From contig DAIOGA010000001.1 of assembly GCA_036745495.1 (NCBI GenBank), positions 124,001-188,000 of the forward strand: a DNA stretch of 64,000 nt, written 5' to 3'. Origin of the DNA: Methylopumilus sp036745495. Its GTDB lineage: Bacteria > Pseudomonadota > Gammaproteobacteria > Burkholderiales > Methylophilaceae. The notes beneath the pieces are model-generated. The model was not told the origin of the DNA. It was given only the letters and a program-made list of their open reading frames with translations, and did no database searches. Shown piece after piece: positions 35,111 to 44,798 of the stretch (positions within the stretch are counted from its first letter, which is position 1; each line of letters opens with the position of its first letter). The translations under genes and the position numbers were made by a program.

Positions 35111-35754
35111 TATTTGCTCACTTTCACAGCTGCACGAACTAAAACATCGCCGCCTTTAGAGCCTGGAACTGCTCCTTTAATGAGGATTAAATTTTTTGTA
35201 GCGTCTACACGAACGATTTCTAAATTCTGTGTTGTAACTTTCACAGCACCTAAATGACCAGACATGCGTTTACCTGGGAAAACTCGGCCTGGATCTTGAG
35301 CCATACCGATTGAACCTGGAACATTGTGTGATCTTGAGTTACCGTGTGATGCACGATTTGAGCTGAAGTGATATCTTTTAATAACACCAGCATAGCCTTT
35401 ACCAATTGATGTACCTGTGACATCAACAAGCTGGCCTTCTTTGAAGTTTTCTACTGTGATATTCGTGCCTAAAGGGAAATTCGCTACATCTTCTTCTTTG
35501 ATTGCAGTTTCGTGTAATCCAGTACCTGCTGTTACACCTGCTTTAGCGTAATGTCCTGTAAGTGCTTTATCAAGCTTGGTAGCTTTTGTCGCACCATAGG
35601 CTAATTGGAGGCTAGTATAGCCATCCGAAGCGATTGTTTTGATCTGTGTCACGCGGTTAGGTAAAACTTCAAGTACCGTTACAGGAATGCTAGTGCCATC
35701 CTCTGTAAACACCCTTGTCATACCAACTTTGCGACCAATAAGCGCTAAGCTCAT
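35110..35754 (-). CDS. rplC: 50S ribosomal protein L3
   Basis: Early-assembly large-subunit protein, 214 residues. It begins LALIGRKVGMTRVFTEDG and contains the loop GTSIGKGYAGVIKRYHFSSN and RASHGNSRSHNVPGSIG. It is the first gene after the internal promoter downstream of rpsJ. Confidence 0.98.
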   Translation of the reverse strand: MSLALIGRKVGMTRVFTEDGTSIPVTVLEVLPNRVTQIKTIASDGYTSLQLAYGATKATKLDKALTGHYAKAGVTAGTGLHETAIKEEDVANFPLGTNITVENFKEGQLVDVTGTSIGKGYAGVIKRYHFSSNRASHGNSRSHNVPGSIGMAQDPGRVFPGKRMSGHLGAVKVTTQNLEIVRVDATKNLILIKGAVPGSKGGDVLVRAAVKVSK

Positions 35755-35825
35755 GATCGTATCCTTAAATTATTATTATTAAACGAAACCGATTACAATT
35801 GACCGATTTCTACAAAGAGCGCGGA

Positions 35826-35854
35826 ATTATACCTAACGCTTTAAACTTTTACAA
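35826..35854 (-). promoter_or_regulatory. Sigma70-like promoter between rpsJ and rplC
   Basis: Minus strand: TTGTAA (35854-35849, overlapping the rpsJ stop codon), 17-base spacer, consensus TATAAT (35831-35826), then a GC-rich discriminator (TCCGCGC). The predicted leader to the rplC ATG is about 66 bases. It would drive the S10 block from rplC on, independently of rpsJ. Confidence 0.8.
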
Positions 35855-36157
35855 CTTAATTTCTACATCAACCCCAGCAGCTAAATCAAGCTTCATTAAA
35901 GCATCCACTGTTTTATCTGTAGGATCTAAGATATCCATCAATCTTTGATGAGTTCTTATTTCAAATTGATCGCGTGATGTCTTATTCACATGTGGCGATC
36001 TTAAAATATCGAATCTTTCAATTCGAGTAGGTAGTGGGACAGGTCCTTTAACAACAGCACCTGTTCTTTTTGCGGTTTCAACGATTTCTTGAGCTGATTG
36101 ATCGATTAAACGATAATCAAACGCTTTCAAACGTATACGAATTTTCTGACTTTGCAT
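35849..36157 (-). CDS. rpsJ: 30S ribosomal protein S10 (NusE)
   Basis: Head protein that also acts as NusE in antitermination, 102 residues. It begins MQSQKIRIRLKAFDYRLIDQSA and contains KGPVPLPTRIERFDILRSPH. It lies 53 bases after tufA with no terminator, so it is probably transcribed with the str genes; the rest of the S10 block has its own promoter. Confidence 0.98.
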   Translation of the reverse strand: MQSQKIRIRLKAFDYRLIDQSAQEIVETAKRTGAVVKGPVPLPTRIERFDILRSPHVNKTSRDQFEIRTHQRLMDILDPTDKTVDALMKLDLAAGVDVEIKL

Positions 36158-36206
36158 TTTTTACTACCTTTCCAAAGAGCGAATACCTTGCGGTATTAAT
36201 TTTTAA

Positions 36207-37409
36207 AAAACTATTCAATCACCTTAGCAACAACACCAGCACCTACTGTGCGGCCACCTTCACGAATCGCAAAGCGTAAACCTTCTTCCATCGCGATTGG
36301 TGCAATGAGTGTTACTGTAATTGACACGTTGTCACCTGGCATCACCATTTCTGTGCCTGCTGGTAAATCAACAGCGCCTGTTACGTCTGTTGTTCTGAAG
36401 TAGAACTGTGGACGGTAACCATTGAAGAATGGTGTATGACGACCACCTTCATCTTTACCAAGCACATAGATCTCTGCAGTGAATTTTGTATGTGGTGTGA
36501 TTGAACCTGATTTAGCTAATACTTGACCACGTTCAACTTCTTCACGTTTTGTACCACGTAACAACACACCTACGTTGTCACCTGCTTGACCTTGGTCAAG
36601 TAACTTACGGAACATTTCAACGCCTGTACATGTTGTTTTAAGTGTAGGTTTGATACCTACGATTTCAATTTCATCACCCACTTTAACAATACCGCGCTCA
36701 ATACGACCTGTCACAACAGTACCGCGACCTGAGATTGAGAATACGTCTTCAACTGGCATTAAGAATGCACCGTCGATTGCACGTTCTGGTGTTGGGATAT
36801 AGCTATCAAGTGCTTCAGCTAATTTAAAGATTGATGGTTCACCAATTTCAGATTGGTCACCTTCGAGTGCTAATTTTGCAGAACCCATCACGATCGGAGT
36901 TTTGTCGCCTGGGAAGTCATACTTCGTTAAAAGGTCACGTACTTCCATTTCAACGAGTTCTAATAATTCTTTGTCATCCACCATGTCTGCTTTGTTTAAG
37001 AAGACCACGATGTAAGGCACACCTACTTGGCGAGCTAAAAGGATATGTTCACGTGTTTGAGGCATTGGGCCGTCAGCTGCTGAACATACAAGGATCGCGC
37101 CGTCCATCTGCGCTGCACCTGTAATCATATTTTTAACATAGTCAGCGTGGCCTGGGCAGTCAACGTGCGCATAGTGGCGATTCGCTGTTTCGTATTCTAC
37201 GTGTGCTGTATTAATTGTAATACCACGTGCTTTTTCTTCTGGCGCCGCATCAATTTGATCGTAAGCTTTAGCTTCTCCACCAAATTTCTTAGCAAGAATC
37301 GTTGTGATTGCCGCTGTAAGTGTTGTCTTACCATGGTCAACGTGACCAATTGTGCCAACGTTCACATGGGGTTTGGTACGTTCAAATTTGCCTTTTGCCA
37401 TAATGTTAT
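36207..37409 (-). repeat. Direct repeat copy 1 (tufA, 1203 bases)
   Basis: This stretch, from 4 bases after the tufA stop to 8 bases before its start, appears to match 52480-53682 base for base in the lines I compared; translations in all frames also agree. The matching ends abruptly on both sides, as expected for gene conversion. Confidence 0.9.
36211..37401 (-). CDS. tufA: Elongation factor Tu, copy 1
   Basis: GTPase that delivers aminoacyl-tRNA to the ribosome, 396 residues. The P-loop is GHVDHGKT (residues 19-26), the G3 motif DCPGHADYV, and G4 NKADMVDD. The C-terminal domains end VGAGVVAKVIE. It is in the str block after fusA. The protein is identical to that of copy 2 at 52484. Confidence 0.99.
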   Translation of the reverse strand: MAKGKFERTKPHVNVGTIGHVDHGKTTLTAAITTILAKKFGGEAKAYDQIDAAPEEKARGITINTAHVEYETANRHYAHVDCPGHADYVKNMITGAAQMDGAILVCSAADGPMPQTREHILLARQVGVPYIVVFLNKADMVDDKELLELVEMEVRDLLTKYDFPGDKTPIVMGSAKLALEGDQSEIGEPSIFKLAEALDSYIPTPERAIDGAFLMPVEDVFSISGRGTVVTGRIERGIVKVGDEIEIVGIKPTLKTTCTGVEMFRKLLDQGQAGDNVGVLLRGTKREEVERGQVLAKSGSITPHTKFTAEIYVLGKDEGGRHTPFFNGYRPQFYFRTTDVTGAVDLPAGTEMVMPGDNVSITVTLIAPIAMEEGLRFAIREGGRTVGAGVVAKVIE

Positions 37410-37424
37410 CCTTAGATTTTTAAC

Positions 37425-39515
37425 TTATTTTTTATTAACAATTGCTTCTGCTACGTTTCTTGGTGCTTCTGTGTAATGCTTAAATTCCATTGAGTATGTT
37501 GCTCTACCTTGAGATAAAGAACGCATCGTTGTTGAATATCCAAACATCTCTGCTAATGGAACTTCGGCGCGAATAACTTTGCCAGTTGCATTATCTTCCA
37601 TACCTTGAATCATGCCGCGTCTAGATGAAAGGTCACCCATCACATCGCCCATATAATCTTCTGGAGTTTCTACTTCTACTGCCATCATAGGCTCAAGAAG
37701 GATAGGGTCCGCTTTACGCATTCCGTCTTTAAATGCCATCGAAGCTGCCATTTTAAATGCATTTTCGTTTGAGTCAACATCATGGTAAGAGCCATCAAAC
37801 AAAGTCACTTTGACATCTACCACTGGATAACCAGCAACTACACCTGCAGGAAGTGTTTCACGCAATCCTTTTTCAACAGCAGGAATGAATTCGCGTGGTA
37901 CTGTTCCGCCTTTAATTGCATCAATAAATTCAAAACCTTTACCGGCTTCGTTTGGCTCCATTTTGAGCCATACATGGCCATATTGACCTTTACCGCCAGA
38001 TTGCTTAACAAATTTACCTTCAATTTCAACTGGTTTCTTGATTGCTTCTCTGTATGCCACTTGTGGTGCGCCTACATTAGCTTCAACGCCAAATTCTCTT
38101 TTCATTCGGTCTACAAGAATTTCTAAGTGAAGTTCGCCCATACCTGAAATAATGGTTTGATTTGTTTCTTCGTCTGTCTTAACTCTAAATGAAGGATCTT
38201 CTTGAGCAAGTCTATTCAAAGCTATACCCATTTTCTCTTGGTCAGCTTTTGTTTTAGGTTCAACTGCAACGTGAATTACAGGCTCAGGGAAAATCATTCT
38301 TTCAAGAACAACTTCATTATTGACATCACATAATGTGTCACCGGTCGTTGCTTCCTTAAGTCCTACAGCTGCTGCAATATCTCCAGCACGAACTTCTTTA
38401 AGCTCTTCACGCTGATTTGCATGCATTTGAAGAATACGACCAATACGTTCTTTACGGCCTTTGATTGGATTGTAAATTGTATCGCCTGAATTAATTACGC
38501 CAGAATAAACACGGAAGAAAATTAATTGGCCCACAAAAGGGTCAGTCATAATTTTAAATGCTAACGCTGCAAAAGGCTCTTCATCAGAAGCTTTGCGAGT
38601 TGTAGGTTGACCTTTAGCATCTTCACAAGGTACTGGAGGTACATCCGTAGGTGCAGGCAAATACTCAATCACCGCATCCAACATGGCTTGTACGCCTTTG
38701 TTCTTAAAAGCTGAGCCGCATAACATCGGCACAATTTCAAAACTAATTGTTCTTAGACGTAAGCCTTTTTTAATTTCTTCTTCACTTAGATCACCATTTT
38801 CTAAGTACTTATTCATTAATTCTTCATTGGCTTCAGCTGCTGCTTCAACCATTTTTTCGCGCCATTCTTTACATGTATCAACTAAATCAGCTGGAATATC
38901 GCGATAATCAAATTTCATGCCTTGAGATGAATCATCCCAATAAATCGCTTTCATCTTAACGAGGTCAACAACCCCTTCAAATTTTTCTTCAGCGCCAATA
39001 GGTACTTGAAGTGCGATTGGATTTGCTTTTAAACGTAAACGCATTTGATCGTAAACTTTAAAAAAGTTTGCGCCAGCTCTATCCATTTTATTTACGAATG
39101 CAAGACGTGGGACTTTGTATTTATTTGCTTGACGCCAAACAGTTTCTGACTGAGGTTGAACACCACCTACCGCACAGTAAACCATGCATGCACCATCAAG
39201 AACGCGCATTGATCGCTCTACTTCGATAGTAAAGTCAACGTGTCCTGGGGTATCAATAATATTAATACGATGTTGATCAAATTGTCCGGCCATACCTTTC
39301 CAGAAACAAGTTGTTGCCGCTGAAGTAATAGTAATACCTCGCTCTTGCTCTTGTTCCATCCAGTCCATGGTTGCAGCGCCATCATGCACTTCACCAATTT
39401 TATGGTTTACCCCTGTATAAAAAAGAATACGCTCAGTTGTTGTAGTTTTACCTGCATCAATATGCGCGCTAATTCCTATATTTCTGTATCTATTAATGGG
39501 GGTTGTACGAGCCAC
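37425..39515 (-). CDS. fusA: Elongation factor G
   Basis: Translocation GTPase, 696 residues with the usual five domains. The P-loop is AHIDAGKTTT (near residue 18), the switch region EQERGITITSAATT, G3 DTPGHVDFT and G4 NKMDRAG. It lies between rpsG and tufA in the standard str order. Confidence 0.99.
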   Translation of the reverse strand: MARTTPINRYRNIGISAHIDAGKTTTTERILFYTGVNHKIGEVHDGAATMDWMEQEQERGITITSAATTCFWKGMAGQFDQHRINIIDTPGHVDFTIEVERSMRVLDGACMVYCAVGGVQPQSETVWRQANKYKVPRLAFVNKMDRAGANFFKVYDQMRLRLKANPIALQVPIGAEEKFEGVVDLVKMKAIYWDDSSQGMKFDYRDIPADLVDTCKEWREKMVEAAAEANEELMNKYLENGDLSEEEIKKGLRLRTISFEIVPMLCGSAFKNKGVQAMLDAVIEYLPAPTDVPPVPCEDAKGQPTTRKASDEEPFAALAFKIMTDPFVGQLIFFRVYSGVINSGDTIYNPIKGRKERIGRILQMHANQREELKEVRAGDIAAAVGLKEATTGDTLCDVNNEVVLERMIFPEPVIHVAVEPKTKADQEKMGIALNRLAQEDPSFRVKTDEETNQTIISGMGELHLEILVDRMKREFGVEANVGAPQVAYREAIKKPVEIEGKFVKQSGGKGQYGHVWLKMEPNEAGKGFEFIDAIKGGTVPREFIPAVEKGLRETLPAGVVAGYPVVDVKVTLFDGSYHDVDSNENAFKMAASMAFKDGMRKADPILLEPMMAVEVETPEDYMGDVMGDLSSRRGMIQGMEDNATGKVIRAEVPLAEMFGYSTTMRSLSQGRATYSMEFKHYTEAPRNVAEAIVNKK

Positions 39516-39541
39516 TTTGAATTACCTTTTAATTATTATGT

Positions 39542-40012
39542 TTAGAAACGGAAATGTGAGAACGCTTTATTAGCTTCTGCCATTCTATGAACTTCTTCAC
39601 GTTTTTTCATTGCAGCGCCTTTATTTTCTGAAGCTTCTACAATTTCTGCTGCTAAACGTAAATCCATTGATTTTTCACCTCTTTTACGAGCTGCATCTCT
39701 TAGCCATCTCATAGCTAAAGCAACACGTCTTGAAGGTCTAACTTCGACAGGCACTTGGTAGTTAGCACCACCTACTCGTCGACTTTTTACTTCAACAACT
39801 GGTCTTAAATTCGTTAATGCGAGAGAAAATACTTCAATAGGATCTTTACCACTTTTCGTTTTAATTTGATCGAATGCGCCGTAAATTAATCTTTCGGCAA
39901 CGGATTTTTTTCCGCTCGTCATTAATACATTCACAAATTTAGAAACCTCTTGGCTTCCGAATTTTGGATCCTGAAGGATGATTCTTTTGGGAACTTCTCT
40001 ACGTCTTGGCAT
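39542..40012 (-). CDS. rpsG: 30S ribosomal protein S7
   Basis: Head assembly protein, 156 residues. It begins MPRRREVPKRIILQDPKFGS and ends REEVHRMAEANKAFSHFRF. In E. coli S7 represses the str operon through a site between rpsL and rpsG; here that spacer is only 33 bases, so a comparable site seems absent. Confidence 0.98.
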   Translation of the reverse strand: MPRRREVPKRIILQDPKFGSQEVSKFVNVLMTSGKKSVAERLIYGAFDQIKTKSGKDPIEVFSLALTNLRPVVEVKSRRVGGANYQVPVEVRPSRRVALAMRWLRDAARKRGEKSMDLRLAAEIVEASENKGAAMKKREEVHRMAEANKAFSHFRF

Positions 40013-40045
40013 ATTTTGTTTACCTTAATTTAGTATTCTAAAAAC

Positions 40046-40423
40046 TTAAGCTTCTTTAGGGCGTTTAGCGCCGTATTTAGATCGAGATTGTTTACGATCT
40101 TTAACACCGGCAGTATCCAAACTACCTCGAACCATATGGTATCGAACACCTGGTAAGTCTTTTACACGACCGCCTCTTAATAAAACTACAGAGTGTTCCT
40201 GTAAATTATGGCCTTCACCACCGATATAACTAATCACTTCGTAACCGTTCGTCAGACGAACTTTAGCCACTTTACGCAAAGCAGAGTTTGGTTTTTTTGG
40301 AGTTGTTGTGTAAACACGCGTACACACACCTCTTTTTTGAGGTGAAGCTTCTAGAGCTGGAACTTTGCTCTTACTTTCAACTTTTTTTCGTGGTTTACGA
40401 ATTAACTGATTAATTGTTGGCAT
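40046..40423 (-). CDS. rpsL: 30S ribosomal protein S12
   Basis: Decoding-centre protein, 125 residues. The text TTPKKPNSALRKVAKVRLTNG carries Lys at the streptomycin position, as in sensitive strains, and GGRVKDLPGVRYH is the second signature. It is the first gene of the str block, behind a promoter directly after rpoC. Confidence 0.98.
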   Translation of the reverse strand: MPTINQLIRKPRKKVESKSKVPALEASPQKRGVCTRVYTTTPKKPNSALRKVAKVRLTNGYEVISYIGGEGHNLQEHSVVLLRGGRVKDLPGVRYHMVRGSLDTAGVKDRKQSRSKYGAKRPKEA

Positions 40424-40473
40424 CGCCTAAATCCTTAAATTTCTAACTTACTATTGATGATGACTCTCTGAAA

Positions 40474-40493
40474 TCTCGCGACGAACGCGAAGA
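40474..40493 (-). promoter_or_regulatory. Small hairpin in the str (rpsL) leader
   Basis: Minus strand: TCT-T-CGCG, 5-base loop TTCGT, CGCG-AGA; seven pairs with one bulged T, about 50 bases before the rpsL ATG and near the start of the predicted transcript. There is no following T-run. Function unknown. Confidence 0.4.
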
Positions 40494-40509
40494 TCTCAAA
40501 AAGCCGCAA

Positions 40510-40538
40510 ATTGTATTTTGGTTCCTGCATAATGTCAA
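40510..40538 (-). promoter_or_regulatory. Sigma70-like promoter of the str block
   Basis: Minus strand: consensus TTGACA (40538-40533), 17-base spacer, TACAAT (40515-40510). The -35 begins 4 bases after the rpoC stop codon, and no terminator lies between. It would drive rpsL-rpsG-fusA-tufA-rpsJ. Confidence 0.85.
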
Positions 40539-40542
40539 CCTA

Positions 40543-43500
40543 TCATTCAGTCGGCGCTTCAATTTCAGGGCTAATTTGAGCCTCTTCAATTGGAGCTTCA
40601 ATCTGATCGAGCGGGACTTCAACAGGATCGATATCTTCCCCAGCAGCCGCAGCTTTTCTTGTTTCATGATAAGCCAAGCCTGTACCTGCAGGAATTAATC
40701 GACCAACAATCACATTCTCTTTGAGCCCTCTTAGGTCATCACGCTTACCTAAAATTGCAGCTTCAGTGAGAACGCGGGTTGTTTCTTGGAACGAAGCAGC
40801 TGAAATGAATGAATCTGTTGATAATGATGCTTTAGTAATACCTAAAAGCACATACTCATATTCTGCTGGTTTTTTGTCTTGTGACAACACCAATTCATTT
40901 TCAGTTAATACTTCAGCTCTTTCAACTTGTTCGCCTTGAATAAATGAGGTATCACCTGCATCAGTAATACGAACGCGTCTTAACATTTGTCTTACAATGA
41001 CTTCGATGTGTTTGTCATTAATCTTAACGCCTTGCAATCTATACACATCTTGAACTTCATCAATGATATATCTTGCTAAAGCTTCTCTGCCTTGAAGGCG
41101 AAGAATGTCTTGTGGATCCGCAGGTCCGTCAACAATGACTTCACCTTTTGTTACCACTTGACCGTCATGAGCTGTTACATGTTTGTCTTTAGGAATTAAA
41201 AATTCTTTTGAAACACCTTCAAGATCTGTAATCACAAGTCTTTGTTTACCCTTGGTGTCTTTACCAAATGAAACTGTACCTGTGCTTTCAGCTAACATAC
41301 CTGCATCTTTTGGAGATCTTGCTTCAAATAACTCAGCAACTCTTGGAAGACCGCCGGTAATATCTCTTGTCTTAGAAGATTCTTGTGGAATACGCGCAAT
41401 CACATCGCCCACTTTAACTTCTTGAGAATCTTTAACTGTAATGATGTAACCAAGTTGGAAAGTTACGTTAACAGATATATCACTTCCTGCTAATTTAACT
41501 TCATTACCTGAAGTGTCTAAAATTTTAATTTGAGGTCTCAAGCCTTTTGATTGGCCTGCACGTTGCTTAGGATCGATTACAACTAGAGATGATAAGCCTG
41601 TGACATCATCAATTTGTTTTGCAACCGTAATACCTTCTTCAACGTTTTCAAATTTAACTTGTCCAGCATATTCAGAAATAATTGGACGTGTATGTGGGTC
41701 CCATGTTGCAAGAACACCGCCGGCCTTAATTGGCTTACCATCTTGAACAACAAGATTTGCACCATAAGGCACTTTATGACGTTCTCTTTCGCGACCACTT
41801 TCATCTTGAATAATTAATTCACCATTACGCGAAATAACTACCTGCTCATTTCGAGCGTTCGTTACATATCGCATTGTAGAAGTAAATTGAATAACGCCGT
41901 TTGATTTACTTTCAACTTGGCTCACTGATGCTGCTCTAGAAACTGCGCCACCAATATGGAAGGTTCTCATCGTTAATTGTGTACCAGGCTCACCGATAGA
42001 CTGCGCTGCAATCACACCGATAGACTCACCTTGGCTAATTAATTTACCTCGACCTAAATCGCGACCATAACATTGAGAACAAATACCATGTCTTGTCTCG
42101 CAAGTCAGTGCAGTTCTTACTTTGACTTCATCAATACCAAGTGCATCAATTTTTTCAACGTGATCTTCTTCAAGCAATGTACCTTTTGGATAAACCACTT
42201 CTTGATTTTCTGGATTCATAATATCAAGCGCGTTTACACGGCCTAAAATACGATCGCGTAATGGCTCTACTACTTCACCGCCCTTAACAAGCGCTTTAGT
42301 AACTAAACCATCTTCTGTGCCGCAATCATGCTCAGTCACCACAAGATCCTGCGTCACATCAACTAAACGTCTTGTTAAATAACCTGAGTTAGCTGTTTTT
42401 AATGCAGTATCTGCAAGACCTTTACGCGCACCGTGCGTAGAAATAAAGTATTGAAGCACATTTAAACCATCACGGAAGTTAGCTGTAATTGGTGTTTCAA
42501 TAATTGAGCCATCAGGTCTCGCCATCAAGCCTCGCATACCTGCAAGCTGTCTTACTTGAGCTGCAGATCCTCGCGCACCAGAATCAGCCATCATATAAAT
42601 TGCATTAAATGATTCTTGATAAAGATCTTTACCATCTTTACCCTTCACATTTTCACCGGCATCATTTTTAACAGGCTCTTCTTTAAGTTGTTTCATCATT
42701 GCATCAGCAACTTTGTCACCTGCACGACCCCAGATATCAACAACCTTGTTATATCTTTCGCCTTGTGTCACAAGACCTGAAATATATTGATCTTCAATTT
42801 CTTTAACTTCAGATTCAGCAGCTTCAATAAGCTGTTCTTTTTCTGGCGGGACAAGCATGTCATGAATACTGATTGAGATACCTGCTTTTGTCGCATAGGT
42901 GTAACCCATGTACATTAATTTATCAGCAAGAATTACTGTCTCTCTAATACCAACACGTCTAAATCCTGCATTAATTAATTTTGAAATTTCTTTTTTCTTT
43001 AATGCTTTATTAATTAAATCAAAAGAAAGTCCTGCTGGAAGAATTTCAGAAAGTATTGCTCTACCAACTGTAGTTTCATATCGATTTACTTTGTCAGTAG
43101 TTGTGCCATCTAAACCTAATTCAGTTTCTTTAATGCGAACTGTTACGCGCGCATGAATATCAACTAAGCCACTATCAAAAGCACGATGAACTTCTGCCAC
43201 GTCAGTAAATTTCATACCTTCACCACGTGCAGCAATTTTATCTCGTGTCATGTAATAAAGACCAAGCACAATATCTTGTGATGGAACAATAATTGGTTCA
43301 CCATTCGCAGGAGATAAAACGTTATTAGATGCAAGCATTAAGGTTCTTGCTTCCATCTGAGCCTCTAGAGATAAAGGCACATGAACTGCCATTTGGTCAC
43401 CGTCAAAGTCGGCGTTAAATGCAGCACAAACTAACGGATGCAATTGAATTGCTTTACCTTCAATCAAGATAGGTTCAAAAGCTTGAATGCCTAAGCGATG

Positions 43501-44787
43501 TAATGTTGGCGCTCTGTTTAATAAAACAGGATGCTCTCTAATTACGTCCTCTAAGATATCCCAAACTTCTGGTCCCTCTTCTTCTACTTTTTTCTTTGCA
43601 GCTTTAATAGTTGTAGAAAGGCCTAATACTTCTAATTTATGGAAAATAAATGGCTTGAATAATTCAAGTGCCATTTTCTTTGGTAAACCACATTGATGAA
43701 GTTTTAATTGTGGTCCAACAACAATTACTGAACGACCAGAATAATCAACACGCTTACCTAAAAGATTTTGTCTAAAACGACCACCCTTACCTTTAATCAT
43801 ATCGGCAAGAGATTTTAATGGTCGTTTATTAGCGCCCGTCATAACTTTGCCACGTCTGCCATTATCAAGAAGTGAATCAACCGCTTCTTGCAACATACGC
43901 TTTTCATTTCTAACAATAATTTCTGGTGCTTTAAGATCTAATAATCTTCTTAAACGATTATTTCTGTTAATCACTCTACGATACAAATCGTTAAGGTCTG
44001 ATGTAGCAAATCTTCCGCCATCAAGAGGAACCAATGGTCTTAATTCAGGAGGTAGTACAGGAAGAATTTCTAAAATCATCCATTCAGGTTTGATACCTGA
44101 TTTTTGGAATGCTTCAAGCACTTTTAAGCGCTTAGCAATTTTTTTAATTTTTGCTTCTGAGCCTGTTTCAGCTAATTCAGTTCTTAATTTTTCAATTTCA
44201 CTATTAATATCAAGTGATTTAAGCAATTCTTTAATTGCTTCTGCACCCATCACCGCTGTGAATTCGTCACCAAACTCTTCTACTTTTGCAAGATAGTCAT
44301 CTTCCGTAAGAAGTTGTCCTCTTGTTAAAGGAGTCATGCCAGGATCAACAACAATAAATGCTTCAAAATAAAGAACGCGTTCAATATCTCTTAAAGCGAT
44401 ATCGAGCACCATACCTAGACGACTTGGTAGACTCTTTAAAAACCAAATATGCGCAACTGGACTTGCTAAGTCAATGTGGCCCATGCGCTCACGACGCACC
44501 TTAGATAGCGTAACTTCAACGCCACATTTTTCACAAATCACACCGCGATGTTTAAGTCGCTTATATTTACCGCAAAGACATTCATAGTCTTTAATAGGTC
44601 CAAATATTTTTGCACAAAATAAACCATCTCTTTCAGGTTTAAATGTTCTGTAATTAATCGTTTCTGGCTTCTTAACTTCACCATAAGACCATGAACGAAT
44701 TTTTTCTGGAGATGCTAATGCAATCTTAATTGCATCAAACTCTTCTTCTTGTGTAACCTGTTTAAATAGGTCTAATAAAGCTTTCAT
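40543..44787 (-). CDS. rpoC: RNA polymerase subunit beta'
   Basis: Catalytic large subunit, 1414 residues. The N-terminal zinc ribbon is CLCGKYKRLKHRGVICEKCG, and the catalytic Mg motif NADFDGDQMAVH lies near residue 458. The second zinc site is CETRHGICSQCYGRDLG, and the trigger-loop region GEPGTQLTMRTFHIGG is intact. The C-terminus ends in an acidic stretch (IEAPIEEAQISPEIEAPTE). It lies 11 bases after rpoB. Confidence 0.99.
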   Translation of the reverse strand: MKALLDLFKQVTQEEEFDAIKIALASPEKIRSWSYGEVKKPETINYRTFKPERDGLFCAKIFGPIKDYECLCGKYKRLKHRGVICEKCGVEVTLSKVRRERMGHIDLASPVAHIWFLKSLPSRLGMVLDIALRDIERVLYFEAFIVVDPGMTPLTRGQLLTEDDYLAKVEEFGDEFTAVMGAEAIKELLKSLDINSEIEKLRTELAETGSEAKIKKIAKRLKVLEAFQKSGIKPEWMILEILPVLPPELRPLVPLDGGRFATSDLNDLYRRVINRNNRLRRLLDLKAPEIIVRNEKRMLQEAVDSLLDNGRRGKVMTGANKRPLKSLADMIKGKGGRFRQNLLGKRVDYSGRSVIVVGPQLKLHQCGLPKKMALELFKPFIFHKLEVLGLSTTIKAAKKKVEEEGPEVWDILEDVIREHPVLLNRAPTLHRLGIQAFEPILIEGKAIQLHPLVCAAFNADFDGDQMAVHVPLSLEAQMEARTLMLASNNVLSPANGEPIIVPSQDIVLGLYYMTRDKIAARGEGMKFTDVAEVHRAFDSGLVDIHARVTVRIKETELGLDGTTTDKVNRYETTVGRAILSEILPAGLSFDLINKALKKKEISKLINAGFRRVGIRETVILADKLMYMGYTYATKAGISISIHDMLVPPEKEQLIEAAESEVKEIEDQYISGLVTQGERYNKVVDIWGRAGDKVADAMMKQLKEEPVKNDAGENVKGKDGKDLYQESFNAIYMMADSGARGSAAQVRQLAGMRGLMARPDGSIIETPITANFRDGLNVLQYFISTHGARKGLADTALKTANSGYLTRRLVDVTQDLVVTEHDCGTEDGLVTKALVKGGEVVEPLRDRILGRVNALDIMNPENQEVVYPKGTLLEEDHVEKIDALGIDEVKVRTALTCETRHGICSQCYGRDLGRGKLISQGESIGVIAAQSIGEPGTQLTMRTFHIGGAVSRAASVSQVESKSNGVIQFTSTMRYVTNARNEQVVISRNGELIIQDESGRERERHKVPYGANLVVQDGKPIKAGGVLATWDPHTRPIISEYAGQVKFENVEEGITVAKQIDDVTGLSSLVVIDPKQRAGQSKGLRPQIKILDTSGNEVKLAGSDISVNVTFQLGYIITVKDSQEVKVGDVIARIPQESSKTRDITGGLPRVAELFEARSPKDAGMLAESTGTVSFGKDTKGKQRLVITDLEGVSKEFLIPKDKHVTAHDGQVVTKGEVIVDGPADPQDILRLQGREALARYIIDEVQDVYRLQGVKINDKHIEVIVRQMLRRVRITDAGDTSFIQGEQVERAEVLTENELVLSQDKKPAEYEYVLLGITKASLSTDSFISAASFQETTRVLTEAAILGKRDDLRGLKENVIVGRLIPAGTGLAYHETRKAAAAGEDIDPVEVPLDQIEAPIEEAQISPEIEAPTE

Positions 44788-44798
44788 CTGTGATCTCC

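Noticed and set aside
36831..37476. Plus-strand open frames antisense to tufA, repeated antisense to tufB
   Set aside because: They recur only because the two tuf copies are identical; the coding signal is on the minus strand.
40443..40667. Lys/Arg/Leu-rich 74-codon minus-strand frame over the rpoC end and the str leader
   Set aside because: It is out of frame with rpoC and runs over the str promoter; no ribosome site or family match.
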